From assembly GCF_001317355.1 (NCBI RefSeq), contig NZ_LKET01000041.1, positions 53,574-117,573 on the forward strand: DNA of 64,000 nt. The letters are read 5' to 3'. The notes beneath the pieces were generated by a model that ran no database searches, was not told where the DNA came from, and saw only the letters and a program-made list of their open reading frames with translations. Positions 23,896 through 33,168 of the stretch are shown piece by piece. Position numbers and translations under genes: made by a program. Origin of the DNA: Oxobacter pfennigii (GTDB taxonomy: Bacteria; Bacillota; Clostridia; Clostridiales; Oxobacteraceae). Within the stretch, counting starts at the first letter, position 1. Each line of letters starts with the position of its first letter.

Positions 23896-25541
23896 TACTT
23901 TTCCTGTTCGGCCTGTTTTTCTGGCTTGGTAATATCCTTCTGCTGGCCTTTCCATTCGTCCAACAGCTTGATAATGGTGTCTTTCATTTCGCGCGGGGTT
24001 TTGTCCTTGCCAAAATACTGCGAAAGTTCCTGACTTGAAATAATCACTTTGTCTGCCTCCTTTTTTTCTTCCAACATAATACCGTCAATCACATCGGCAT
24101 TTAAGATGCCTTTTCCGTCAAGCTCACGCATACGCTGTGCCTGTGACAGCGACGGGGCTGACTGCTGGCCCTCAATGGCAACGGCGATATACCGCTGATT
24201 TTTGGGCTTGATATACGCCATTTCCACGGCGGGGGTGAACGCGATTTTTTTCTCGTCCACCATTTTCATCAGGTCGGGTACAAGGTCGTTGAGCTTGATA
24301 TACCGCTGCACCTGCTTGACCGTCATTTTGTTGCGCTCGGCCACAATCTGATTGGAGCGTTGCCCGTTTTCCGACTTCGGGGCATCTTGACCCGAAGTGG
24401 ACAGATCAGCGCGCGCACCCTGACGCTTGATAGCCTCCAACTGCATTTTCAGGGCTTTGGCCCGTTCACTTGGCAGGATATTTTCACGCTGGTTGGTGTT
24501 GTCCTCCACCATCTGCGTGATGGCTTCCTCGTCAGTGAGATTGCGGACGATACAGGGCATTTCAAAAAACCCGGCAAGCTCACTGGCTTTCTGGCGACGG
24601 TGGCCGGATACGATTTCATATCCACCGTCCTCAAGGGGCCGGACAATGGCGGGCTGCGTAACGCCCTTGTCTTTGACGCTTTCCACCATAGCCCGCATTT
24701 CTTCATCGTCCCGGACTGCGAACGGGTGATTTTTGAAGGCGTGTAGCTCGGACAGGTTAATATATACAATCTGTTCCGGTTCACCCTTGCGCGGAGCCTC
24801 CTTCGGCTCCGGCGGCTTCTCCGGCTCCGGAGTAGGGACTTCCTCTTTCACCGGGGCCTTTTTCTTTGCATCTGAAATAGGCTTGCCATCCGGCAACGGG
24901 GAAGTACGTTTTCCTTCTATGAAGTCAATAACTTCCGCTTTTCGGGCCTTTCGCGTCTGTCCACCTTTTTGGGCAGGGGTAAGCTCCGGCTCTTTTTCCG
25001 GAGTCTTTTTTTCGGTGGCAGGTTTCTGTTTTTCAGCGCGGGGCTTGCGTTCCTTTTTTGCTTCAACTTCGGAAAGCGGCTTTTCCCACTCCTGGCGGGT
25101 ATCCTCTTTTTCACTGTCCTTTGCTTCCTGCGGGGCTGCTTTGTCCTGTTGCCCTACCTGTTTTTGGGAGGGTTTCTTTTGCTCTGTTTCCTGTTTTTCC
25201 GGGGCGGTGGTCTGTTTGGCCTCACGCGCCGCCTTCTGCTTTTCTGATACAAGCTCATTGATTTTGTCAAACGGCACAACAACGTCGCCGGGGACGGGAA
25301 TATGTTCGCCGCCAATATCGGATGGTGCGGGCGGCTCAATTTCTGCTTCGCCCATTTCCTGCAATGCCGCTTCGCCCTCATGGGCCAGTGTTGCCACTTC
25401 CTCGGCGGTCATTTCCGGGGCAGGAGTGTCACCGGCAATCTCTGGCGGTGTGGTGGCAGGAGCGGTTTGTTTTTCTGCCGAAGCTTCATTTACGGGCGTG
25501 GTCTTTACATCATCCGGCCCGTTTGGTTCATTTTTTGCCAT
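23895..25541 (-). CDS. parB: ParB-like nuclease/partition domain protein
   Basis: 548 residues. Residues 1-250 are a low-complexity Pro/Glu/Lys/Ala region. A ParB N-terminal domain follows (residues about 254-340, IVYINLSELHAFKNHPF and IVSGHRRQKASELAG), then a helix-turn-helix region (NQIVAERNKMTVKQVQRYI, near 400). The typical ParB GERR-like box is present as GHRR. No ParA is seen nearby. A palindrome copy lies in frame in the linker between the two domains, encoding TSGQDAPKS. The protein may handle partition or stability of the excised element, or bind the dispersed palindromes. Both are inference. Confidence 0.85.
   Translation of the reverse strand: MAKNEPNGPDDVKTTPVNEASAEKQTAPATTPPEIAGDTPAPEMTAEEVATLAHEGEAALQEMGEAEIEPPAPSDIGGEHIPVPGDVVVPFDKINELVSEKQKAAREAKQTTAPEKQETEQKKPSQKQVGQQDKAAPQEAKDSEKEDTRQEWEKPLSEVEAKKERKPRAEKQKPATEKKTPEKEPELTPAQKGGQTRKARKAEVIDFIEGKRTSPLPDGKPISDAKKKAPVKEEVPTPEPEKPPEPKEAPRKGEPEQIVYINLSELHAFKNHPFAVRDDEEMRAMVESVKDKGVTQPAIVRPLEDGGYEIVSGHRRQKASELAGFFEMPCIVRNLTDEEAITQMVEDNTNQRENILPSERAKALKMQLEAIKRQGARADLSTSGQDAPKSENGQRSNQIVAERNKMTVKQVQRYIKLNDLVPDLMKMVDEKKIAFTPAVEMAYIKPKNQRYIAVAIEGQQSAPSLSQAQRMRELDGKGILNADVIDGIMLEEKKEADKVIISSQELSQYFGKDKTPREMKDTIIKLLDEWKGQQKDITKPEKQAEQEK
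24374..24398. repeat. 25-bp palindrome, copy 16 (inside parB)
   Basis: Two or more arm differences (GGGGCA, GACCC). In frame in parB, encoding TSGQDAPKS between the ParB domain and the helix-turn-helix. Confidence 0.82.
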
Positions 25542-25631
25542 GCGCTATACCTCCTTCATCTTTGAATGGCACAAAAAAAGGGCCTGATTTTTCAATCAAA
25601 CCCGGTGGGGATATTGCAATCCCTCCTTTCC

Positions 25632-25656
25632 ACTTCGGGACATATTGGCCCGAAGT
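25632..25656. repeat. 25-bp palindrome, copy 17 (last copy seen)
   Basis: Diverged (GGGAC and centre ATATT). Upstream of parB and apparently the outermost copy, near the probable end of the element. Confidence 0.85.
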
Positions 25657-25670
25657 GACCGCTACCATAC

Positions 25671-25704
25671 AAAAACACCGCCCATAGTCTCACTAAGGCG
25701 GTGT
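25671..25704 (-). terminator. Rho-independent terminator upstream of parB
   Basis: Arms ACACCGCC (25675-25682) and GGCGGTGT (25697-25704), followed on the minus strand by TTTTT. It would stop leftward transcripts from outside the element before parB. The 25705-26078 stretch beyond it is AT-rich and I see no gene in it. Confidence 0.7.
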
Positions 25705-26078
25705 CTTGTGTAATGTGATAGCTTCAAATTTTATTTTATTTTGCCCTTATTCCGGGCTATTTTGCAGTTTTCCTATTACATTTGGCTCATATTGCAGCTT
25801 GATACAAAAGATTTTAAACTGAAATTTAAAATATTACTTTTTATTTAATCGCATCGCCATCCTTTCAATAATAAAATGTGTAAATTTTATTGCTTTATTA
25901 TTTAATCTGTTTTTTGCTAAACCGTCGTTATACTTAACTATAACACCAGTGTCTTAAAATGTCTTTGCCTCAAATGTAATAAAATATGCCTGAATTTTGT
26001 TTAATTTCCACAACAGTAAGGGGATTTTTTAATGTCTTTCATGCAGAGTGGAGAAATTAAAAACACCTTTCTATTGTT

Positions 26079-26520
26079 TTGGATTTATATCCAATAAGGA
26101 AGCCCGATAGTTTTATTTTGAGGAATAAATTAAATATAGAAAACGGTGACCTGTTGGAAGAAGCAGAGCGCCAGATTACAGCTATTAAGATTTTAGACAT
26201 AAAAATGCATCCAATAAAAGGAGATTTAAATTTCCAACATTTATTAAATATTCATAAACATATTTTTGAAGATATTTATGAATGGGCTGGGGAAACTCGC
26301 TCCGTAAATATTTCTAGTAGATTTTTCTGAAATTAAATCACAAGAAATGATAGAGGCGAGTTCTGATACATTAATAAGATGCAATTATAGTAAAATGGAG
26401 AATATATTTAGGAAAATTATTGAACCAATTTCAAGTATTGAGCAGGAAGAGTTTATAAAATCAATTGCACTACCGAATAGTAGTTTATTGAAAGTGTTTA
26501 ATCATATACCTCACCCTTAA
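26079..26520 (+). pseudogene. broken Fic/DOC family gene and a second decayed fragment
   Basis: The frame at 26079-26330 encodes an N-terminal Fic-type region (RNKLNIENGDLLEEAERQIT, FQHLLNIHKHIFEDIYEWAG, ETRSVNI) and then stops before the catalytic HPFxxGNG motif, which is absent. A different frame (26326-26520) continues as SEIKSQEMIEASSD and IIEPISSIEQEEFIKS. The latter resembles the C-terminus of a MarR-like regulator, a guess. The region is far richer in AT than its neighbours. No good start or ribosome binding site is visible, so I call it a remnant. Confidence 0.6.
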
Positions 26521-26678
26521 AATAAGGGGGATTTTCTAATTCTTTCATGCCAAGATAAATATCCCTGTAAATAATATAAATTTTACATAAATCATCTTTT
26601 AAACACAGGCAAACAAATATAAAATCTATGGTAAGTGTATTGCAATATTATAAAAAATCATAAAAGAGGGCTGTTGCT

Positions 26679-27452
26679 ATGGAAATAAATTTTAAGGAAT
26701 ATGCGCGGCTAATGAATACGGCTGTCCAGGCCGAAACAATAAGAAACTCTGCTGCGGCGTTGAGCCGGGTAGGGCATTTTGTTAAGGATAAAGACGGCTC
26801 CTTCACTCCCCGGTTTTATTCCGGTTTCACGCTGATTACTCCTACTTGCGGGGATGATGCCGCAAATCGAATGCCCTATGAGACACTGATTAAGGCACAG
26901 GCAGACATTGAAGGGAAAATTCCTTCCGGCAAATTCGTCGCTGCTCCTGAAAGGGCGCTGCATATGACATTAGCCCGTCTTATTTCGGGTGATTTGTTTG
27001 AAAAAAGCATTCTTGGCATAAAAGAACAGGATGTTTTGAATGCATTGGATACCTTGTTTCGAGTTCTTCCGTCCGAGAAAAGGCTGAAATTTGAGATTAA
27101 GGGAATCTCTTTAATGCACGGGATCGTTGCGGCGGTGCTGTCAGCATCAGCTGAGGACGACTTTCACCGCCTCCAGGGTTTTAGAGATGCTGTCTATCAG
27201 AATGCTGCACTTATGGATTTGGGCATCGAAAGAAAGCGCGGCTTTATGGGCCATATTACCCTTTTGTATATAGAAGACTTATTTACCGGCCCGGAAAAAG
27301 TACGCCTTGCAGAAGCAATAATAGAAGTCAACCGCACTTACTTTAAAGAGCCCCTGCCCTTCCATATCTATCGCGGTGAGGTTCGCCGGTTTGATAATTA
27401 TTTGAGCTTTCATCGGGAAAAGAATTGGCCCTTTTTCAGTTTCGGCGCCTGA
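26679..27452 (+). CDS. 2H phosphoesterase-like protein (DUF1868-like)
   Basis: 257 residues, soluble. Two HxT-type motifs about 100 residues apart, LHMTLARL (near 91) and GHITLLYI (near 191), define the active site of the 2H phosphoesterase (LigT/CPDase) superfamily. The segment FYSGFTLITP is reminiscent of DUF1868. It could act on 2',3'-cyclic phosphate or ADP-ribose-type substrates; the substrate is unknown. It is convergent with ligD and lies beside a DNA end-joining operon, which may be coincidental. The ATG follows AAGAGGGCTGTTGCT. Confidence 0.7.
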   Translation: MEINFKEYARLMNTAVQAETIRNSAAALSRVGHFVKDKDGSFTPRFYSGFTLITPTCGDDAANRMPYETLIKAQADIEGKIPSGKFVAAPERALHMTLARLISGDLFEKSILGIKEQDVLNALDTLFRVLPSEKRLKFEIKGISLMHGIVAAVLSASAEDDFHRLQGFRDAVYQNAALMDLGIERKRGFMGHITLLYIEDLFTGPEKVRLAEAIIEVNRTYFKEPLPFHIYRGEVRRFDNYLSFHREKNWPFFSFGA

Positions 27453-27487
27453 AAATTACCTGATAGTTTTATATTAAGTTAGCTCCA

Positions 27488-29929
27488 TCACCTAAGCATC
27501 TGATCATTCTTGAAAAAATCTTTCCATGGGTCGATGCTGCCGATTCTCATAATGGCATCTGACATATTTACACCGTCGGGAGCAACCGTGTCAAGCTCAT
27601 CCCAGGTGATGGGCATGGATACCTTTGCTCCTTTTCTCGCTCTTATGGAATAGGGGGCAATGCTTGTAGCTCCCCTGCCGTTTCTGATCCAGTCGATGAA
27701 TATCTTGCCTGCACGCCTGGCTTTTCTTACGTTGCTTGTGTAACGGTCGGGCCACTTCTGTTCCATGACTTCGGCAACGCGCCTTGCAAAGCCATGAAAC
27801 ACATCCCAGTCCACGGCCGGTTTTAAAGGTACGACCACATGGTACCCTTTGCCTCCGCTGGTCTTTAAATACGAGTTCAGTGAAAGCTCGGAAAGAATGC
27901 TTTTGATATCCCTGACACCCTCACGTACTTGGCTTAGCTCCATACCTTCATCCGGATCCAGGTCAAATACCATCATGTCCGGCTTTTCAAGGTTGTCGGC
28001 AAGGCTTCCCCAAATATGAAATTCCAGCGTACCCATCTGTGCCTCGGATATAAGCCCGGATGTATTCTCAATATAGAAGTAGTCTTCCATTTCTCCGCTG
28101 CCTGTAGTAATAGGTATTGTTATGATTCCTTTACTTCCCGGACCGGGGTGCTTCTTATAGAAGCAGGCTTCCGATACTCCCTTAGGACAGCGTACAATGC
28201 TTAAGATCCTGCGGCTCACATAAGGAAGCATGCGCAAAGACACCTTTTCATAATACCGGATCACATCTTCCTTGGTGATTTCAGGATCATCAAATATCAC
28301 CTTGCCCGGGTTGGTAATTTTTATTCCTTCTATAATAATGCTGTTTGCATTTATATCCATTGGCTTCTCCGCTTCTTCTGAGTATATTTCAGGCTGTGTT
28401 TCATCCTCTGCTTTTTCTCTTTTTATATCCTTAGGGTCTTTGTCTGTCCGTATGCCCTGGAAGCTTGCCTGCCTTAACAGGTTATCTTTGGTCCATTCGG
28501 CAAATTTGATTTCCGCCACTAATTCTGGTTCAAGCCATGTAACATTTTCATTGGGCCTTCGCTCTGGTGCGGGTTCGAAAGGCGGTTCCGTCCTCTTTAA
28601 GCCTTCAAATTTTTCCTCAAGCACTTTTATATCAGCCTGGCTTAAGCCGGTGCCTGCACGCCCGGCATAGACAAATTCCCCGCCTTCATATATTCCAAGG
28701 AGAAGGGAACTTATCCCTCTCGCTTTTTTATCGGAAACCGTATATCCTCCAATGACAAATTCCTGCCTTTTACTGCATTTAAGCTTGATCCAGTCACCGT
28801 TTCTTGTTCCGCTGTAAACGGAATCGGCTTTTTTGCCAATTATCCCTTCCATCCCTGCCTCACAGGCCGCGGTAAAACTTTCTTTTCCCTTTCCTCTGAC
28901 ATAACGGCTGTAGTAGAGGTTTTTGGGGGCATCCTTCATCAAATTCTCAAGCATTTCTTTTCTGTCAATCAAAGGATGTCCCCGAAGATCCGCGCCATCC
29001 AGAGCCAGGACATCAAAAACGATATATGTCAGCTTTTGGGCCTTGGGATTTTTCATATAGTTTTGCAGAGCCTGAAAATCCGTCTTGCCCGCTGGGTCCG
29101 TTACTGCTATTTCACCGTCTAAAACAATAGCCTTATCCTTAGCCCAATCAATTAGGGAAGAGGCAATATCATGAAACCTCCTTGCATAATCATTGCCGTT
29201 TCTGGTCATCAGCCGGACACCGTTGCCTTCCACAAAGGCAATGATCCTGTAGCCGTCGTATTTCAACTCATAGAGCCAGTCCTCACCCTCTGGAATCTTA
29301 TTGACCAATTTTGCCAGCTGCACATCGGCCATGCTGAAGGGGTTTCTTATAATTTTTTCATCTTCTCCCCCTTCGATTTCAGCCATGGTGCGCCCGGTCC
29401 TGATGCTGGTAGTATATTCCGATATCCCGTCATCAGTTTTGACATACTCATCTTTTTCCTTCAGCAAAAGCCAGTTATCCTTTGTCTCGCCTGGCTTTGC
29501 TTTCATCCGGATCAAAGCCCACTTTCCCTTGAGACGTTTTCCATAAAGGACAAACTTAAGCTGGCCTTCACTTAAGCCCTCATCTGCATTCCCATAGGGC
29601 TCCCAATAGCCTTCATCCCAGAGCATGACTGTTCCGCCGCCGTATTCCCCCTTGGGAATAGTCCCTTCAAAGTTCCTGTATTCCAAAGGGTGGTCCTCCA
29701 CCTGCACGGCCAGCCTCTTGTCATGGGTATTATAGGAAGGACCCTTTGGCACCGCCCAGCTTAAAAAGACTCCTCTCCATTCAAGGCGCAAATCATAGTG
29801 GTCCCTGCGGGCCATATGGTGCTGTATGACATATTTAAGACCTTCTTTAGTATCTTCTGTCGTTCCTTCCGGCTCCAGGGTCCTTTCAAAATTCCTTTTT
29901 TGGTTGTACTCCCTTAAGTTTCCGGTCAT
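27488..29929 (-). CDS. ligD: multifunctional DNA ligase D (PE-LIG-POL)
   Basis: About 813 residues in the order phosphoesterase, ligase, polymerase. Residues 1-150 hold a 3'-phosphoesterase (HHMARRDHYDLRLEW, GEYGGGTVMLWD). The ligase nucleotidyl-lysine lies in LYELKYDGYRI near 221, with the OB-fold after residue 400. The primase-polymerase has FDLDPDEGM near 660 and TSGGKGYHVVVPL near 690. With Ku it carries out non-homologous end joining, trimming and filling ends before sealing. The ATG at 29929 lies 4 nt after the Ku stop; a longer frame overlapping Ku is possible. This order is the Pseudomonas-type arrangement. Confidence 0.93.
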   Translation of the reverse strand: MTGNLREYNQKRNFERTLEPEGTTEDTKEGLKYVIQHHMARRDHYDLRLEWRGVFLSWAVPKGPSYNTHDKRLAVQVEDHPLEYRNFEGTIPKGEYGGGTVMLWDEGYWEPYGNADEGLSEGQLKFVLYGKRLKGKWALIRMKAKPGETKDNWLLLKEKDEYVKTDDGISEYTTSIRTGRTMAEIEGGEDEKIIRNPFSMADVQLAKLVNKIPEGEDWLYELKYDGYRIIAFVEGNGVRLMTRNGNDYARRFHDIASSLIDWAKDKAIVLDGEIAVTDPAGKTDFQALQNYMKNPKAQKLTYIVFDVLALDGADLRGHPLIDRKEMLENLMKDAPKNLYYSRYVRGKGKESFTAACEAGMEGIIGKKADSVYSGTRNGDWIKLKCSKRQEFVIGGYTVSDKKARGISSLLLGIYEGGEFVYAGRAGTGLSQADIKVLEEKFEGLKRTEPPFEPAPERRPNENVTWLEPELVAEIKFAEWTKDNLLRQASFQGIRTDKDPKDIKREKAEDETQPEIYSEEAEKPMDINANSIIIEGIKITNPGKVIFDDPEITKEDVIRYYEKVSLRMLPYVSRRILSIVRCPKGVSEACFYKKHPGPGSKGIITIPITTGSGEMEDYFYIENTSGLISEAQMGTLEFHIWGSLADNLEKPDMMVFDLDPDEGMELSQVREGVRDIKSILSELSLNSYLKTSGGKGYHVVVPLKPAVDWDVFHGFARRVAEVMEQKWPDRYTSNVRKARRAGKIFIDWIRNGRGATSIAPYSIRARKGAKVSMPITWDELDTVAPDGVNMSDAIMRIGSIDPWKDFFKNDQMLR

Positions 29930-29933
29930 AAAA

Positions 29934-30707
29934 TCATGCCGACTCCTTGCCTTTTTTAGCATTCTCTACGCTGGCTTTGAGGGCCTCCATAAGATCGATA
30001 ACTTTTCCGGCGCCGCCGGCTTCAGCAGCCACGACTTCCCTTCCGGAAATCTTGGTCTCAATGAGCTCGCGGAGCCTGGCCTGGTATTCGTCTTTATATT
30101 TTGCAGGATCAAAGGGTGTGTCCATGGAATTGATCAGCGTTTTTGCCAAATTCAGTTCCTGTTTGGATACATCGGGCTTATTATACTGTTTTTGAAGCTC
30201 TTTAATGTCGTCGGCATAGAACATGGTGGAAATAAGGATACCGTCCTCCCGTGGGATGATTGCCATCAAGGTGTCCTTTGTGCCCATGACGGTTTTGCCT
30301 ATCGCTATCTTCTGCTCGGCCATCAGTGCGGAGCGTAGCAGCTCAAAGGCCTTTTCTCCTCCTGTCTGGGGCGAGGCCTGGTATGTTTTATCATAGTAGA
30401 CGGGTGAAATCTGGTTCAGTTGGGCAAAATGCAGAATCTGAATTGATTTTTCTTTTTCCGTCTTGATTTTTTCAATCTCTTCGTCTGTGACGACTACATA
30501 CTTGTCTTCATCATACTCGAATCCCTTTACAATGTCTTCCGAAGTTATCTCCTTGCCGCAGTGGGCACAGGTCTTCTTGTACCGGATGCGGCTGTTGTCT
30601 TCCTTATGCAGCTGGTTGAAATGGATGTCATTGTCCTGGGTGGCAGTGTACATGGCAATTGGGATTGCCACCATGCCAAAAGTTATAACCGATTTACGTG
30701 ACGCCAT
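29934..30707 (-). CDS. ku: DNA end-binding protein Ku
   Basis: 257 residues. It starts ASRKSVITFGMVAIPIAMYT, the conserved Ku beta-barrel opening, and includes HFNQLHKEDNSRIRYKKTCA with a CxxC (CAHC). The C-terminus is basic. A Ku homodimer threads onto double-strand break ends and recruits LigD, which is encoded immediately downstream with no gap for another promoter. GGAGG precedes the ATG. Confidence 0.95.
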   Translation of the reverse strand: MASRKSVITFGMVAIPIAMYTATQDNDIHFNQLHKEDNSRIRYKKTCAHCGKEITSEDIVKGFEYDEDKYVVVTDEEIEKIKTEKEKSIQILHFAQLNQISPVYYDKTYQASPQTGGEKAFELLRSALMAEQKIAIGKTVMGTKDTLMAIIPREDGILISTMFYADDIKELQKQYNKPDVSKQELNLAKTLINSMDTPFDPAKYKDEYQARLRELIETKISGREVVAAEAGGAGKVIDLMEALKASVENAKKGKESA

Positions 30708-30747
30708 AGCTTAAAACACCTCCAAGGTTATTGTTTCCAACTAAAAT

Positions 30748-30772
30748 ATTAGTATTCGGTATATATACTAAT
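30748..30772. promoter_or_regulatory. dyad upstream of ku-ligD
   Basis: Arms ATTAGTAT and ATACTAAT are separated by 9 nt, 40 bp before the ku start, within an AT-rich promoter-like stretch. It could be an operator; the binding protein is unknown. Confidence 0.4.
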
Positions 30773-30843
30773 TCTTCGCCGACAATAAGGCCATGCTGGT
30801 ATTCTCTCTTAATCTTCCAAAAGTCTTTTTATATAAGAATATT

Positions 30844-33168
30844 TTACTCCACACTTTTAAGCGATGCCACCATATCTATGCTTTTAAACTTCCGACCCAT
30901 GACATAATTGACAAGCATTGTAAAGGCAAGCATAAAGGCAAATCCAAGGGCAGTGCTGAAAGCAGTAATCAGCGGCAGGATTTCCAGATCCGGCGTTGTC
31001 GCCTGCTGCAGTATGGCTCGAAGCAGCAAAGAACCAATGATGTAGCCAAAAGGCAGTCCGAATATTGTAATCCAGATGTTTTCCCGCAGTACCAGCCTTT
31101 TCATCTCATTTCTGCGAAATCCCAAGACCTTCAGCGTCGCAAGCTCCCGGATCCGCTCATAGTAGTTCATGCGCCCCAGCACCATCATAACGGCAAAGGC
31201 GAGGAGGCCGGAGAATAAAATCAATATGGCCTGGAAACTTTGCAAGGCTTCCAATACAATGAGCATATTGCTGCGCATTTCTTCCTTTGTCTCAACCAGT
31301 GAAATTCTCGGGTCATCTTTAAGGCCGCTAAGGTCCATCCCCTGCCCTCTTATAAGCAGCGTCCTTACAAGAAAGGGGAGGTCCGATACTTTGGAAAATG
31401 CGGTTTTGCCTATATAGACCTCATTTCCCACAGGAAAATCCACAATATTTGCCACCTTTAGGGATATGACAATCCCATCCAGGCGTTCCGCTGTGATGGT
31501 ATCGCCCACATCCACGCCAAGAGCATCCGCCATCCTTGGAGTGATAAATGCCCCGTCCTCCGGCAAGTCAACTGGGTTGCCCTTTGTGTCCTTGAAGCTG
31601 AGGCTTCTTTGTTCTTCGTCCATGACGACAAGATAAGGGCTTTGCATACTGCCGTTTTTACCATAAAGATAAATACTGAAGGCCATGGTTGCGTCAATGT
31701 TCTGCGCGCTATGCAGCACGCCGTAAATATCGGAAAACTGCTCCACGGTTGAGGGAGTCCGGAGCTTAATTTCCACGTTGTACTGCACAGTCTCATCAAA
31801 GGCCCGATCAAGCATGGAGTTAATAGAATTCATCAGGCCGAAACCGCACAGAATCAGGGAAGTTGAGCCGATGATACCCACAAGGCCCATAATAAGGCGC
31901 GCCTTGTTGCGGAACAGGTTTCTTGTCACGATTTTTCCGCTGAAACTAAGGCTCCGCCAAAAGGGGGTTATCCTCTCCAGCAAAATCCTATGTCCCTGGG
32001 CCGGCGGCTTCGGACGCATAAGGGCTGCAGGTGTGGATTTCAGCGATTTGCGGCAGGATAGCACCGTTGCTCCGCAGGTGACAACTGCCACGCAGAATAC
32101 CGATAGAAAGAAGTGGGGCGTAAAGGGAGTGACACCCGTGGCTTCTATAGTGTAATAGGTGATCCCAACCCGGTACAGTAATTCCGCGATGAGATACCGG
32201 GCGGCGGCCCATCCCAAAATCATAGCAGGGATGGTGATTAAAACCCCCAAAAGCACGTACCGTCCTGTGATTTCCTTTTTGGAATAACCTAAAGAACGGA
32301 GTGTGCCCAGATGCTGGCGCTGGTTCTCCATCATTCGGGATACGGTAATCCATGTCACCAGGGCCGCCGTCAGGAAAAAGGCCATGGAAAACAACAGTCC
32401 GATTTGTTTTATCCCCGTCATAGCGTCCGCCACCTTCCGGTAACTTGTTTGATGATGGCGGCTTAAGATATTGGCCCCTTCCAGCGCTTCGCGCACCCTG
32501 TTCGAAATTTCTTCCTGGGAAAGATTTGATCCTTTATCAACGGTAAGGATAATTTCATTAAAAGCCACCTCCGGTAAAGCGGAAGCGTTTGTGTAGGCAA
32601 ATCCGTATTTGCGGTAATCGGGAACGGTCAAGCCTTCCGGTGCGTAATAAACATATTCCACATCCCGGACAATCCCTTTTACCAGCCACTCTTTCTGGCT
32701 CTCACCTTCTCCTGCTGTAATAACATCCCCGGCAGAAATCCCGTGGGCCTCGGCAAAGCGGCTGTCAAGCAAAAGGGATCTTTTTTCGCTTCCGTCAAGC
32801 AAACTTCCTTCCAAAAGCTCCGGCACATTGATTTTCGCCGCTTCATCAATAGCATGGATGTGCAGCACCGCTCCTGAGGCTCCGGGCAGGGTAATGTCCG
32901 TTACTTTACGGTACTGGGCTTCTTCAATTCCATCCAGGGACCGTATTTTATCCAGGTCGGAATTTGAAATTTTTCCTTTATAAATCCAGTAATCAGCGAG
33001 ATTAGCATCCTCATAATAACCGGATACCACCTTTTCAACGGTACTCACATACAGGTTTATGCCGCTGTATAGGGCAATACCCAGCGAACAGATACACACG
33101 ATTGCAAGGAATGACCATCGGTTTTCCCTTATATCCCTGAAAATCTTTTTTTGCAGCATATTTACCAT
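30844..33168 (-). CDS. FtsX/MacB-type ABC transporter permease
   Basis: 774 residues. An N-terminal membrane segment (FLAIVCICSLGIALYSGINL) precedes a large extracytoplasmic domain. A first FtsX core of three helices follows (about 260-400), then a second helix, a second extracytoplasmic domain and a C-terminal FtsX core (about 650-760). The double core is typical of large permeases of lipoprotein or peptide export systems. It overlaps the ATPase gene stop by 7 bp. The substrate cannot be read from sequence. Confidence 0.88.
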   Translation of the reverse strand: MVNMLQKKIFRDIRENRWSFLAIVCICSLGIALYSGINLYVSTVEKVVSGYYEDANLADYWIYKGKISNSDLDKIRSLDGIEEAQYRKVTDITLPGASGAVLHIHAIDEAAKINVPELLEGSLLDGSEKRSLLLDSRFAEAHGISAGDVITAGEGESQKEWLVKGIVRDVEYVYYAPEGLTVPDYRKYGFAYTNASALPEVAFNEIILTVDKGSNLSQEEISNRVREALEGANILSRHHQTSYRKVADAMTGIKQIGLLFSMAFFLTAALVTWITVSRMMENQRQHLGTLRSLGYSKKEITGRYVLLGVLITIPAMILGWAAARYLIAELLYRVGITYYTIEATGVTPFTPHFFLSVFCVAVVTCGATVLSCRKSLKSTPAALMRPKPPAQGHRILLERITPFWRSLSFSGKIVTRNLFRNKARLIMGLVGIIGSTSLILCGFGLMNSINSMLDRAFDETVQYNVEIKLRTPSTVEQFSDIYGVLHSAQNIDATMAFSIYLYGKNGSMQSPYLVVMDEEQRSLSFKDTKGNPVDLPEDGAFITPRMADALGVDVGDTITAERLDGIVISLKVANIVDFPVGNEVYIGKTAFSKVSDLPFLVRTLLIRGQGMDLSGLKDDPRISLVETKEEMRSNMLIVLEALQSFQAILILFSGLLAFAVMMVLGRMNYYERIRELATLKVLGFRRNEMKRLVLRENIWITIFGLPFGYIIGSLLLRAILQQATTPDLEILPLITAFSTALGFAFMLAFTMLVNYVMGRKFKSIDMVASLKSVE

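Noticed and set aside
24733..25587. Plus-strand open frame opposite parB
   Set aside because: A mirror of the low-complexity Pro/Glu region on the other strand. Composition is artificial (Ser/Gly/Phe-rich).
1381..25656. The 25-bp palindromes as Rho-independent terminators
   Set aside because: The stem is strong but no T-run follows in either direction, and copies lie inside coding sequences and between coupled genes.
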